Of a stretch of DNA of 64,000 nucleotides, positions 34,901 through 49,900 are shown piece after piece. The translations under genes were made by a program, and so were the position numbers. Origin of the DNA: Lumbricus terrestris (lineage: Eukaryota; Annelida; Clitellata; Crassiclitellata; Lumbricidae). The notes beneath the pieces were generated by a model that saw only the letters and a program-made list of their open reading frames with translations, did no database searches and was not told the origin of the DNA. Each line of letters begins with the position of its first letter. Positions within the stretch are counted from its first letter, which is position 1. The stretch is taken from contig OX457052.1 in assembly GCA_949752735.1 (NCBI GenBank), positions 36,576,619-36,640,618 of the forward strand, given 5' to 3'.

Positions 34901-37305
34901 CCCAGACAACCTCCCTCTGGAAACCACCCGACAACATCGTGAACAATGACAATAAATTATATGAAACTTTGGCATGGAAAATATTATGTGATCATTTCAT
35001 TTTGCATTAATTTTGATGAAAATGTTGATAAAAAATCGTACTTGAAAAATTTAATAATTTTTTGGCAATATTAAAGAAGTTTGACTGATCGACTGCCTTC
35101 TGCAGTGCCAGCCCCACACCTTTATAAAGGAGGTAGCCGGCATAAATGGTCATCGTGGTGCATATACTGTCTTTAAACCCAGAAAACTGCTACAAATGCC
35201 CTATGGCAATCGGAAACTAAGTTCTTCATGCAGCGTAACATCGAAATTTCACACAGAATAAAAAGGCAACATGCGGAAATGTTTCAGCCACAACACAACG
35301 TAATACATGGGCATTGGACAGCCTCTCTATGTCCAGTCATGGGCGGAGACCTAGGAGGGGACAGGGGGGGACGGTCCCCCCAATAAAAGTGTTGGGGGGA
35401 CGGTCCATGCATTTGTCCCCCCCCAATGTTTGAGCGTCAAGATTTTTTTGGCGGCGAAAATAGAAAATTTCGTCGAGATTTGGCCGGATGACTAAAAAAA
35501 CAAAGGTCGTCAGCTTTTTTGGGCGGCGAAAATACAAATTTTTTCGAGACTTCGCCGGTCGTCAGAAATTTTTCGGAAAATCTCGCGTCTTTCCGTCCCC
35601 CCCAATTCTCGGCCCAGGTCTCCGCCTGTGATGTCCAGCAATATCCAACTAAGGCTAACTGCACTGAACAGTTGTTGTAAACACATCAAAGGCAACTTGC
35701 ATATGATGCGCTTCAACTGAACAGGATTTTAATCTGTTAGCAAATTTACTTTGCTGTCGAACAACAATATGATTAATTAATACAGTTTAATATGACACTA
35801 TTGTCTATTGACCATAATTAACCCAGACTAGCCTATGAGAATATGGATCGTAAGTAGTGCAGAGTTCTGGACTTTAGTCAGCAGCCTGTACCTAGGCATA
35901 GTCTGGTGACTGCCTGACTAAGTGGTCTCTTTAGGACCTCCGCGATCTCAAGAGATCACCTTGCACACATGACCCGTATCAAGCAGAATTTTCTTCCATC
36001 ATACATACAGGGGTTATGGTATAGGCTACCCATCGTCTCTTTACACTGGATTTGTCAATGATCAGTTTCTCTTTTGCGTTTGTTGCTTTCAAGTGTTTAG
36101 AAATTATCTTGTGTACGAAATACTCAAGGAGCAATAGCTGAATGTTAAAGTTAGAGAATAATCAGAGAGGAACAAAGCCTTAAGTGTGAGAATTTTTTTG
36201 ATGAGCTTTTTTCCATTGAAGTGTGGAAGCAACAAACCTGGAAAGAAATCTCCACAGGGTAGCAAAGCGCAGTAATCGGCATATATATATACAATACATA
36301 TATACGGTGACAGCCTGACAGGACAATTACCCCCTGGACAATTACCCCCCGGACAATTACCCCCGAACAATTACCCCCGGGGACAATTACCCCCCCCCGG
36401 ACAATTACCCCCCGGACAACTACCCCCTGTGCCAATTACCCCCCCGGACAACTACCCCCCCGTGCCAATTACCCCCCGGACAATTACCCCCCGTACCAAT
36501 TACCCCCCGGACAATTACCCCCCGCGCCAATAAAGAAAGTCTATGTCATGTTCATCTATTTTCGCACTGAACGAAACGACACCATTTGCTAAATTCTTCT
36601 GTTTCACATAAATAAAACCTTCGAAACTAGTTTCTTTCCCTCTCTCGGATTTATAAAATTCCATCATGACTAGATATGGATAAATTAAGCAGACTGTGAG
36701 TATTGCATTGAATGCTCAGCTAAATTTTATGCAAGAGCGTACAGGTAACGTATGCCTGAGAGCGAGATAAACAGATACATAGAGAAAGACAGAGAGAGGA
36801 ACAGAGAGGCATGGAGTGCTAGAAGGAGGTATGTACGCAGATAGATGAGAAATAATGGTAGTATAGCAAGGAGTGTGTATAAGTGTGTACAATAAGTATT
36901 GTAAAGTGAGCCAATGAAGAAAGATGTCTACACAGTAAAGTTACTTTAGGATAGGCTTTGGCAGCGCTGAAGGTCTGACAAATACGTAAGACCATGACCA
37001 TGAGAATGTTCGTTCCCTATACGAAGATACGCGTTGGGGAACAAGCTCACACTGTGCCATGGGGGGTAGTTGTCCGGGGGGTAATTGGTACGGGGGTAAT
37101 TGTCCAGGGGGGTAATTGGCACAAGGGGTAGTTGTCCGGGGGGTAATTGGAACGGGGGGTAGTTGTCCAGGGGGTAATTGTCCTGGGGGGTAATTGTCCA
37201 GGGGGTAATTGTCGGGGAGGTAATTGTCCGGGGGGTAATTGTCCAGGGGGTAATTGCCCTAGACCCCATATATACATGTAATTATATATGTATTGTGTAA
37301 TGTAT

Positions 37306-37345
<40 letters not shown>

Positions 37346-37999
37346 TCGAGCGAGAGACAGACAAACAGAGAGAGAGAGAGAGACTAAAATATAGACAGAT
37401 AGAGATAGGAAGGTAGCTGTATAATGAAACTGACATCAGAGGCGTGATCTGAACTTACCTGGGATAAAAAAAAGTGTGAGAAGAACTCACCTCGGATAAG
37501 GCTGGCGTCCATTCGGTGGCATTGACACTGAAGGTTCTGTTGACAGTTCTGTCCGTTCCGTCCACATAATAGTTGAACGATACAGTGAGGAAGAAACCAC
37601 GCAAGTACTGCAGAGAACCTGAACAGAACAGACGGAACAGAACCAAGGGCTATTACACAGGAGCGCATCAACAGTTCAACGCCTTCCTTTATTAGCACTA
37701 TTAATTCTTCATCATCATTGTCACCACCAACATGATCTTCCTCTACTTACGACTCCTCCTCTTCCTCCTCTTACTTCCCTTTCTCCCCTTCTTCTCATTC
37801 TCCTCCACCATGGACATCCTCCTGATCCGCTTCTTCCTCCTTCTCCTTCTCCATCTTTGCCTTCCCCTCCTCTTCGCCTTTCTCTTCCACAACTGAGGTT
37901 GTGAAGCCCAACTCTGAGAAAGTTTTTGTTTTTGGACCACTTTATAAATTTATATATATATATATATATCTATCTAAATACATAAAAATTTATATATGT

Positions 38000-38065
<66 letters not shown>

Positions 38066-38974
38066 TTTCTACGATTGATACATTGAGAATCAACTGACCA
38101 TCGGCTGAGACGTTCCATGTGATGTTCAGTCGCGACTCACATTCGCCACCAACAGACGCGAATCCAGGAGCCACATGCAGATTCTTCACTGGACCAGGAA
38201 CTTTGAGACCCATAATGGCTACAAGAACAACCAGCCAATCCGATTATAGTTCATTCGATTAAACAGATGTATCACATAAAATACCAGTCATGGAGGTCTG
38301 ATTGCATTCATATAGGTAACACGGTAACAGTCCATGTATTAAGTCTTATAAACATAATTCGGTTAGTTCTACTGAAAATTATAACTGGCTCAAGGTCTCC
38401 GGGACTGTAAGCGTGGAAAACTGCCGATTAATTTGGCTCACTGCAGAAGGAGTTCACCAGCATCACCATGTTTTAGCGTGGTGATATAAACCGAGTTCGT
38501 TAACAAATACACAGTAAATCAGAGTAAAGTCAATCGCTTACGCAAATGTAAAGCATAGTGTGGCAATTTTCAATAGAACTAACCGAATTATGTTTATAAG
38601 ACTTAATACATGGACTGTTACCGTGTTACCTATATAAATGCATCCAGACCTCCATGACTGGTTCTACAGCAGTCTGTGAACCCGTCAATAAGTCAGCCAA
38701 GTCAGTCCGTTTTCTATTCAATCAGTCAGTAATTGGATCAAACAAGCAGTTAGTAAGTCACTAATTCAATCTGTAAGTAATTAATTAAATCGGTCGGTCA
38801 ATAATTCAATAAGTCAGGTATCAATTCAATCAGTCAGCTAGTAAGTATATGAGTTAATCAATAATTGATTGAATCACCCATGTGCATTAAGTCAATCACT
38901 CAGTTTAACAAATCAATCAGCGTGTTAACTACTTCGGTCAATCAATCATGAGAACACAGACATACAGGTACATG

Positions 38975-39006
<32 letters not shown>

Positions 39007-42000
39007 CACATATAGACATATATACGCACACAGACATACACACAGACAGACAGGCACATAGTCCTGTTGAAACACCAGAGACATTCGGCAAAGCAATGAA
39101 CTTGTTTCTGTGGAAATTGTGGAATTCGTGAGGACGACACAGAGATGTGTAGACGTGACTCATGTGAGGAGCGTTGCGTTCATGTTGTGAGAGCAGATCT
39201 TAAGCTTAAGGTTAAAGAACAATCCAGTTGACTTAAAAGAACAGCACTTCTTAATGGGATAGAGAAGAGACAGGCAGATAGATAGACATAACATAGAGAG
39301 AGTGAGAGGCATATAGACAGGCAAATATGGCATAGGATTATGTGGAGAGGGAGCGGACAGCCAGAGAGAGAGAGAGAGACGGAGAAAGGAAAGAGAGATA
39401 GGCAGGCAGACAGACAGAGATACATAAAGGCAGAGAGACGCAGACAGAGAGAGAGAGAGAGACCGGGACACACAAAAACAGACAGAGAGAGACTAAGTGA
39501 GACAGAGAAGCAGAAAGACACAGGCAGAGAAGGACATAAAGACACAGATAGAAACTGACAGGTAGGCAGGTAGAACTGGTATAATGAGTGCTCTGACACC
39601 ATTTAACAAAGTTTAATGTTCTATTGTTTAAATCTATAATGTTGCAATTCTGCAAAATGTCGTAATTCTGTAATGTTGTAACTCCGTAATGTTATAATTC
39701 TATAATGTTGTATTTATGTAATTTAGTAATTCTGTATTGCCGTTTATCCCGTAATATTGTATTTATGTAATTGAGTAATTCTGCATTGCCGTTACCCCGT
39801 AATATTGTATTTATGTAATTTAGTAATTCTGCAATGCTGCTATCCCGTAATATTGTATTTATGTAATTTAATAGTTCTGTAATGTTGTAATATCTTGATG
39901 CTGTAATGAAGCAGTGTTGTAATATTGCTATTACTTACGTTCATCTTTGGGTGATCCTTTAACATAGGAGCAAGTTAATCCATCCTAAAAATAAAAACAT
40001 CACCATACAAGATGTCATCAATACAAATAAATCATCAATACGAAGAAATCATCAATACAAAGAAATCCTCAATACAAAGAAATCCTCAATTTCGAAGAAA
40101 TCATCAATACAAAGAAATCATCTATATGCGAAAAAATCATCAATACGAAGAAATCTTCAATACGAAGAAATCATCAATACGAAGAAATCATCAACACAAA
40201 GAAATCATCAATACAAAGAAATCATCAATACAAAAAAATCATCTATATGCAAAAAATCATCAATATAGGGAAATCATCTATATGCAAAAAATCATCAATA
40301 TAGGGAAATCATCAATAATAAAAATAATCTGTACAAAGAAATCATCAATTTAAATGAAAAAAATTATCTGTGCAAAGAAATCAGCAATATGAGAAAAAAT
40401 CAGCTATAAAAATCATAAATGTCAAGAAATTATGAATAAGGAAATAATCATCAGTATCATGATTTAATCATCATACAAGATGTCAGAAATGTCAAAACAT
40501 CATGATTATCAAGATAAAATCAAGATCAAGAATTCACAATATCTCCAATATTAAGACATCATCAGTATCAAGATATCATCATCATTACACTCATCCTATA
40601 AGATGGATTCAATTGTTATGGACATAAACAATTTTAGGTAGCCTATAATTGTGTTTCATTTGTTGAACTAATTTGTGTACCTGATAGCGGTGTGTCTATC
40701 AGTTTTGTTGCCAATTAAACGAATATAATAATAATAATTAACTGGCACGGGATTAAATGTTGCAGGGATTAAGTGTTCGGTACTAACTGTCGCAGCATTA
40801 AGTGTCATGGAACTGCTTACACATCTACTATATATAGTGGGGTGCTGTGGTATAGTAGTGGGTTCGATGCCTTGGACCAGGTTCGAATCCACCTTAAGCC
40901 GTCGTGTATATTATAGGGACCTTCAGCAAGTCCTTCACTCGCAATAATTGTTCATGCACTTCGATCGGCATGAAACTCCGATTCAGTGTCCACACTATAG
41001 TCAGGAACGCCTCTGAGTAGTGAGCTTGAAGGGGCGCTGTGGCAAATGCGAGAAATAAATAAATAGATAAATAAGAAATAATTATATCGATGAGCAAGTT
41101 GAGCAACACATTAAAACGGTCAGAGGCGGTGGTGATGGATCTCACCAAATGAATTCATTGAAAAATTATCATTAAGGGCGCTATATAAAAACCTATACAG
41201 ATGCAATGATCTATGCTTGAAACTGAGCCAAGTGGACCACCGCATTATGACCATAGCATGACGACGTGACAAATCACGGTCGAACACGCAAAGTACGATT
41301 AAGAATTAACATTAAGTACCGTGTAACAGTCAACAGAGATTGTAACCATGGGATCCGCTCAACAAAAACAATGCACGGTGAATCGATAATATATATAATA
41401 TATATATATATATACAGGGTGCGCCCAAAAAAAAGACCCCCCCTAGGTTTTTTGCCAATATTTTTACCAAAAGTAAAAATTTCCAAATGAAATTTTGCAG
41501 GCTTATAATAGACAATTCATATTTACACATTATGACCAGATTTCATCAAAATATTTCAAACGGAACAAAAGTTACGTCAGTTTTAGGGAGGCCACCCACC
41601 GTTTTTTGACGATTCAAAAACGTAACGCAACAAAAAGTAGGTTTGTGCCAATATCAGGGATGGGCAGTAATTTAATTGAGTAATTGAAATTACGTAATTT
41701 AAATTACAATTGTAATTGGTAATTTGTAATTTGCAGCTCAGAATCAAAGTAATTTGTAATTTGTAATTCAATTACATTTTTCCCTGTAATTTGTAATTTC
41801 AATTACATTCCTCAAAATCAAATTACTTTGGATGTGACTATGCTAAGATTCTTTGGTGAATCAAGCGATCCTTGCAACAGTGACTCACCCATATTTTAAG
41901 TTATGCTGGCTGCCTGCACAGATTGCAGATCAAACTAAAAGAATACATACGAATTGCTAGTAACAATATCTGAAAATGCCACCAGTAGCGAACAAAATAT

Positions 42001-45000
42001 TGAGAATCTAGTGGTCACAAAGAAGAAGAGGAATATGAACATTGCGCAACTCTAGGCCTATGGTTTTAATGTGCAGCGTGCAGTGACCACAAAGTCGACC
42101 AGCAGAAACAAAAACGATTTAGAAATCTTGCAGCATATAGAAGATGACAGAAATGGAACTATTAGGCTAGTGCCTCATTGCTAGCCAACTGCTAACAACT
42201 TGTTTAAGTTTGCACAATTTAATGCTGCCATGCCTTGATCTGCAATAGAAGAGAGGCTCTTTAGTTTTTACAGGCATGACTGTAAGGCCCAACAGACGGC
42301 TTTAATTGTTTGAACAGCTGCTGCTTCTTAAAGACATTTAAATAGACATTAATTTTTCTTACACAATAAATAATAATACACATAGATATAAGAAAAAAGG
42401 TATGCACTTCCTGCCTGAGTTTTTTATTCCAATGATTTCAGCCCCAAAGTAATTTGTAATTGATGTAATTGAAATTACGTAATTTGTAATTTGTAATTTG
42501 AGGCTCTGGGTCAAAAGTAATTTGTAATTTGTAATTCAATTACATTTTCTCCAGTAATTGGTAATTTGTAATTCAATTACATGTTGCCCTGTAATTTGCC
42601 CATCCCTGGCCAATATTTTGGCCAAAAGTAAGAATTTCAAAATGAAATTTTTACAGGCTGATAGACAATTCATATTTACACATAATGACGGAAATTTCAT
42701 CAAAATATTTAAAACAGAACAAAAGTTATATCACTTTTAGTGAGACCACCCTCGGTTTTTTGCATGATTCAAAAAACGTCAAAAAAGGTGGGTGTCCTCT
42801 CTAAAAGCGATATAACTTTTGTTCTGTTCGACATATTTAATGAAATTTCGGTCATCATGTGTAAATATGAATTGTCTATCAGCCTGTAAAAATTTCATTT
42901 TGAAATTCTTACTTTTGGCCAAATTATTGGCAAAAACCTACTTTTTGTTGCGTTACGTTTTTGAATCGTCAAAAAACGGTGGGTGGCCTCCCTAAAAGTG
43001 ACGTAACTTTTGTTCCGTTTGAAATATTTTGATGAAATCTGGTCATAATGTGTAAATATGAATTGTCTATAAGCCTGTAAAATTTCATTTGGAAATTCTT
43101 ACTTTTGGTAAAAATATTGGCAAAAAACCTAGGGGGGGGTCTTTTTTTTGGCGCACCCTGTATATACATTATATATGTATAAATATATAATATACATAAT
43201 ATTATATGTATACAGAGACAGACAAACAAATACAGACGTAGGCCTACTCCACATACAGAGACAGAACTGCACAACTCCTTCTTTTTCCTCCCATCCTCCA
43301 TGGTTAATTACTTCCAATCGGAGGCCATTTTTGCTAGTTTTAACTGTACATAGCCTAAGTGCTTCTACAACTGCACAAATCCATTTAGAACTTCACATTT
43401 TGTGTACAACTGCACGTTAAAAAAACCTGGGCTGAGCTGATATTATCAGTCAAGTGCGTCTAAAATACTTGCGTCTTTGTGGTCCGTGCCTTGTGACAAT
43501 CTTAAGCGACGCGGTGGTCTAGCGCAGTCGTAAACTTAAAACTTCTATAGACCCATATTCAAAAGCTAAGCAAAAGGCACCGGCTTATTCCGTTATTCGT
43601 GATCGCTGTGCCGTGTACACAGCAGGGACAGCTATAGAAATTGCGAACCTCTGTCAAAGGCATAGCAGTACGGGTCCGTATACAACAACTTAAATTTTTA
43701 AAATGCTGACACGAATCGAATACATACGACTGTGTGGAAATAATCATAATACAACTATTCTAAAAACAACAACTATTCATTCATTCTATGGGCTTATGTA
43801 GCGTCCACTCAAGAAACCTACACTGGGCGCTCCCAGCCCATCCACGGCGAAAGAAAAATATTTGAAAGATTTATGAGACAAAGTTTGATTGATCAGATTG
43901 TAATAAAGGCAGCTTTGAAGGCAGGTGATTCCAGATATAGAAAGCCCTACAACCGAGAACGCTGGGCGCTTTATGGAAGCTTAGCCAGCCGTGGAACTAA
44001 GAGTTGTCCCTTTACAGACATTATGTTATGACATGTTGTTGTCATGCCATTTTATACTGGGTTCTGTTATGCTATAAATTATGCAACACATCGCCACAGG
44101 CGTAGATAGAGATAGAGAGCAAAGAGCAAAACAGACAGACAGACACAAACACACACGCGGACAAGACATAAACTTACACGTTCAGACGGACTATTTTTTA
44201 AAACGTGCCTCAGTCACAAAGTTTCTCAAGCGAGTAGCTCTGTTGCCAAACAACGGCTGAAAGAGCCGCTCAGAGCTCATAGCTCAGTGCTCAATGGAGG
44301 TGAAATCCGACGGCTTGGCTAAATAACTGAACGCGACAGGCACTTACATGTACATCCTTATACACAGTCTAAGAACTGGGATAATACGTGACTTGCGGCA
44401 AGAATATGGCTTTGTCGTCAATTACAGTTAAGGGCAACCTATTTGTGGTCGGGTAGTAATAGGTAAACACGGCTAGGTTAGCTGAATAGGGTTATGCGTC
44501 ATTTTGCTTTGTATACAGGGTGGCTCAAAAAAAAACGTACCACCGGGGAAAATGCGATATCTTCGCAGCCGATTGAACTTTTTCTGCGAAAATTTCCCAA
44601 TTTGTAGGGGAATGAATTTCCAACAATCCCTGAAAGTTTCATTTGAAACTTTTCATATTTGCAAAAGTTACAGCTGTTCAAACTTAAAGTTTCGTTTTTT
44701 CAAATATCCGCGGAAAATTGACGTCACTTGTAGATTTCCATGTCAAATGATATCACTTTTCACTACGACCTCAGAATTCCGTTTTGCAGTTTATTGTAAG
44801 GTATAATGAGAGTGTCCACTCCCTGCCTTAACACAAGCTCAAATTCTTTTTGTGAAGTTCAGTATGGCCTTGCTGGTCGGGTCCTGCGGCAACTGACCCC
44901 ACATTAGCAGCAAGACTTGCTTCAGCTGGCCAATGTTCTCCAACTTGGGATTAAATGTCTAGCAGCGTTCCAGCATAGCTCCCCAGACATGATAAGCAAG

Positions 45001-46879
45001 AGGGCTAAGGTCTGGCGAGTTTGTTAGTCATCTTTGCCAATGCATTTACTTCAGTTGATGGCAATAAGGTAGCGCCATCATAATCAGCCTTGCCGTGCGA
45101 ACAAGCAGACGCACCATCCTGCTGGAAAATAAAACCAGATGTTAGAGCACACCTGGTCTTCAATGAGTCTGGGTAAGAGAGTTCATAGATGAGTTTGACA
45201 TCTAACCAACTGAGTGGGATTAAATGCAGTCTTTTCTTGCAGCCGTAACACACGCCAGCATATCTGAAGTCGAAACCACGATGTGCTTTGCAAACTTGAC
45301 CCTTTCGATTACCAAGCGAATTTCTTGAAAATCGTGTTTTTTTCATCAGGCCATGCGACCACTTCCTGCCTTTCTTCCGACATCTGATCTTCGTTACATA
45401 AACATGTTTGCAGATAGCCTTCAAAGTGCTCAGGCTCCATTTTTCACTGGGTATTTTGCTATGATCACGCGATGCCCCAGTCTCTGTTCATGCAAAGTCC
45501 GAGTTCCCATTTTATCTTTCGCAGAAACTTTGCCCGTGACGTTCAGTTATGGGTTCAGGAATTGAGACCTTAATCTATAAAATATCACCAAATACCAGCA
45601 GATTGCTTCAAAAACAGCTTCTTTAAAGCTCATAGTGAGGTCGTATGACATCATCATCAATTTGTGTGTTGTAATTTGCCAAAATATATTAATGAAATCA
45701 CATGTATTGGAGCATGATTCTCCGAATAATTGAAAAAACAAAATTTTAAGTTTGAACAGCTGTAACTTTTGCAAACATGAAAAGTTTCAAATGAAACTTT
45801 CAGGGATTGTTGGATATTCATTCCTCTTCAAATTGGAAAATTTTCGCAGAAAAAACGCAATCGGCTGCGAAGATATCGCATTTTCCCCGGTGGTACGTTT
45901 TTTTTTGAGCCACCCTGTAGATTAGAGGCGGTGCAGTGTGTTGGGTAAAATTATTGTTGAAGTTGTTTATCAGACGGTCAGACGAACAAACGCAGATAGT
46001 TGGACGGACACTGTCGTCTGTCCCGTCTGCCTCTCTGTCTGTCTGTGTGGCTGTGTCTGTCTGTCTGTGTGTCTGTCTGTGTGTCTGTCTGTCACTGACT
46101 CTGCCTTTCTCTCGGTATGTTTTCTGTTTCTCTCTCTTTCATAAGTCTGTCTCTGTCTGTCTATCTATCTGTCTGTCTGTCTGTTTGTCGCTGACTCCCT
46201 GCCTTTCTCTCAGTATTTCTTTTCTCTTTCTCTCTGTCTCTCCGCCTGTCTGTCTGTCTCTCTCTCTCACTATGGCTCTCTTACTATGTCACTGTCTCTC
46301 TACCTCCGTCTCAGTCCAGATAAATCTAAACGACACGTAAAATGACGTCTGCGAGCGTGCGTAAATGGCGTGCCTACAATTAGATGACACAATTCATACA
46401 CGAACTTAATTCATAGACTTGTAACAATTATATTATAGAGACCGGACATGCAACTCAACGTCAATCACCGTTTTCTAATCAGCTATCAGTCATGAGAGTA
46501 GGCCGTTCAAAACGCCCAACATCTGCATTAAACGTAACGTCTCCATTTCAAGCCATCACAGTAATTATCAACCTAACCCAGTTTCCTATTGCTTGTCTAT
46601 GAGGCATGTAACCCCATTGAACACAGTTTGATCATTGAAGATAAGAAGGTCAACCTTAATTTATTATAAGCTGGTCCTTTGAGTCTAACTCGGCCACTGG
46701 TTGCACTCTGCCAGTGCCAGTCCCAAGCCTGGATAAAGGAGGAGGGCGTCGCTAATGGTCTTTGTTACCACACAGTGACGTTAAACTGCAAATACCACCA
46801 CCACCACCCTTTGAGTCTTGAGGTCACGAGGGGCTATACTTCCTCTTTCCTAGAACAATGCCTCTGCAATGATCATATA

Positions 46880-46911
<32 letters not shown>

Positions 46912-49900
46912 ATATATATATATATATATCCTATTTATACCAAAGACATATACGCCGTTATAAGGGTGTACAGATCAGTTTAGCACAACATAACATAACA
47001 TAATATGATATAACATGTAATTAATTTGTTTGTTTGAAAGTGAGACATATCCGGGCGACCAAAACCCAGTCACGTGTCAAAGCTATTAAATAGCAACAAA
47101 TAAAACTAATGTGAACTAATAAAATTATATGCAACTGATGGATGGTATATAGGATTTTTAACATAACTTAACACAACTTACCAGAGCAGACACATAATGT
47201 ATATTGCAACATAATACAATTAATACAACATGAACATAACACAAAAAGGTAGCATATCAAATTATTTCACATAGAATGATTATAACATAAATCTGCAACA
47301 TATCATTATCACATATGTCAAATTAATATAAAATGAAGTTAACATTGTGGCATAACAATCTAACATATCAAATTAATATATAACATGAGCATCAAGCATA
47401 ACATAAAATATCATAAAAATGCAACATATCAAATTAATATTATAACATAAACATAGCAAAACTACAACATACCAACGTAACATATCACAACATGCAATAC
47501 CAAAACAGAATGGAACATAACATAGAATGTATAGTAGGCATACAGTACTAGTTGTCACAGTTTAGCACCATTCTTTAATAACAATAATCAGGAAAGTCGC
47601 CCTCCTCCTTCAGTCGGACTTGGGATTGGCACTATCAAAGAATAGAATATGTTTGAGCTGATTCATAAAACAATCTATAATAGAACCGTTGAAATAACAG
47701 GGAGCGGTCAAAAGCAGCCAATCCTTGCTGGGCAATGCTGGCTGGCTTCCTCTTACAAGTTGCTATAATGCACCCCACAGGAAAATCTTCACGATTCAGA
47801 GATACACAAACATTATAGAGATACAGAGAAGCGGAAGACAAAGACAGTGAGTAGAGCATGAAGATTTATGTGCCTTGTTACTAACAAAAGTTTATGGTTA
47901 GCCAAAACAAAGGAAATGAGGCCTTCCCCCTCACCACACATTCCAATTGCTGACAAAATTGGTTTCACTGCAAAATTCCACAGTCTAGACCAGTGGTTCC
48001 CAACCTTTTATGACTGTCGGGCCACTTTTTCTAAGTTGGAGGACACAAGGGCCACTTTTTCTTAGTTGAAGGACATTAGGGGGCCACAAGGCTATAATTT
48101 AATTAACTAAAGGCATATAAAATTGCTACAATTGAATCAAGAAAATGTTTGATGCGATTTATTAACGTGCAAATAAAATAATTTGTAATAAAAAAGAATT
48201 ATATACTCTATCAGGTCCAAATTGTCAATTTTTAAATATATTTTTCTTAATTCACTGAGGTGCTGCGGGCCATTTTTGTAGGCCAGGCGGGCCACTTTTG
48301 GCCCGCGGGCCACGGGTTGGGAACCGCTGGTCTAGACTCTACATATCCCATCGTCAATCCGTAATATCATTATCATCGTTATCGTCATTATCATCGCTAT
48401 CGTCATTGCCATCGTTATCGTCATTATCATCGCTATCGTCATTGCCATCGTTATCGTCATTATCATCGCTATCGTCATTGCCATCGTTATCGTCATTATC
48501 ATCGCTATCGTCATTGCCATCGTTATCGTCATTATCATCGCTGTCGTCATTGCCATCGTTATCATCATTATTATCGTTATCGCCGCCACCAGAATTTACC
48601 TCGCTAGTCACCGGTGCCATATTAGATTTAATTTCAAATAATGCACCCAAGTAGGCCTGATAATTTTACCACGGCAGGAAAATATCGATAATGATATTAT
48701 AAAACATGCAGATACTTATAAGGACAGCATATTTTAGCGATAATATATTAATCAATAAACCGTTAAACATTTTTAATGGATTAAATTCTGGCCTTTTCCT
48801 TTAAGTTTTCATGATTTATTTTAACTTATTTCGTGATATCAAGCGGTCATTTGCTGAGTAGGCTAAAGGACACGTGAGCACAATTATTATTGATATTGTT
48901 AACTACTCAGTGGAAAATCAAGGAATCTTTATGCATTTGAAGTAATCGCTGACAGAAAAATCCAAGATGGCGACAAAATTAATTGTTTTTTATTGCAACA
49001 GTCAGTTGGAGGTGATGATGATGATTATGACGACGACGATTCGTGATCTTCGGATTTCTAGAGTATCACTCGAAAGTCAAGCGCAGGGCGCCAGCTTATT
49101 CACGAGCGTTGTGTCAAGTCAAAAGGGTTGTCCAACAGAGTAGCCTAGTCCAAAGGTAGATCGTAGTCCGAGTTCCAAATAATCAGAGTTAGCAGAGTAG
49201 CTGTTATGCCTGTCAAGGTGAGTGGCGTTTAGGTCAAAAGTTCGAATACGGAAGATCAGGAGATTCGGGGTAACAGCGCCTGAAGAGGTGGTGGGAATTT
49301 TGGACTTTAGTTTAGAATGGAAACCCCGAGGAGTGACGTAGGCATTGATGGGGAAATCTTACTAAAGGATCATCAATGATAAAATTAAGCAGATAGACTT
49401 GTCTAATGTCACGCAATTTCAATAGGCCTACGCGTAATGAAATCACAGTTTGCACGCACGCATTCAATAAACGTGTGTTTCACAAATCACAATACACAGC
49501 TTACTTACTTCCTACAAACCTACTTCATTGTACACATTTCTCAGAAACGACCCACGTGCCTTTGCAAAAACTCTCGCTGATTGGTCGCCACGCCAGAGAT
49601 TGAATCCAATGAATATTCACGACCCTACGCTAAGCAAGACACATCTTTACAACTCCATTGACCTTCAACCGAGCAGCATAATAATTATTCAAATACTCTC
49701 GAACCCTCGCGTGATATCTTAGACTTTAGAGCGGCTGTTTGTTCAGGATTGCGGTCGTAGAAAGTTTCCATAAAGTGGCTCACAACTCGGGAATTTATCG
49801 CGCACGGGTTTTTCCCAGTACGTGTAGCCTACAATGGAGATTGTGATTTCGGTTGCATAATTCGCATGGTGTTAAGGCTTCAAAAGTCACTTAAATGGCT

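Larger units (their letters stand above)
34758..37490 (-). other. Intron 4 of the receptor gene
   Basis: 2.7 kb with a hAT-type element, a fold-back element with tandem arms, a family X repeat patch (35100-35170), an (AT)n tract at about 37299-37340 and a GAGA run. Confidence 0.85.
38219..39938 (-). other. Intron 2 of the receptor gene
   Basis: 1.72 kb made largely of repeats: an inverted-repeat element, degenerate AATCAGTC repeats (38690-38960), (CAGA)n tracts (38965-39060, 39250-39570) and an AT-rich tandem repeat (39600-39895). Confidence 0.85.

Noticed and set aside
37455..37490. Downstream donor CCCAG|GTAAGT as the end of exon 4
   Set aside because: It would leave phase 2, incompatible with exon 5 (phase 0) or exon 6 (phase 1).
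48955..48990. CCAAGATGGCGAC as a YY1-like promoter site
   Set aside because: A single motif deep in intron 1 without other promoter signs.
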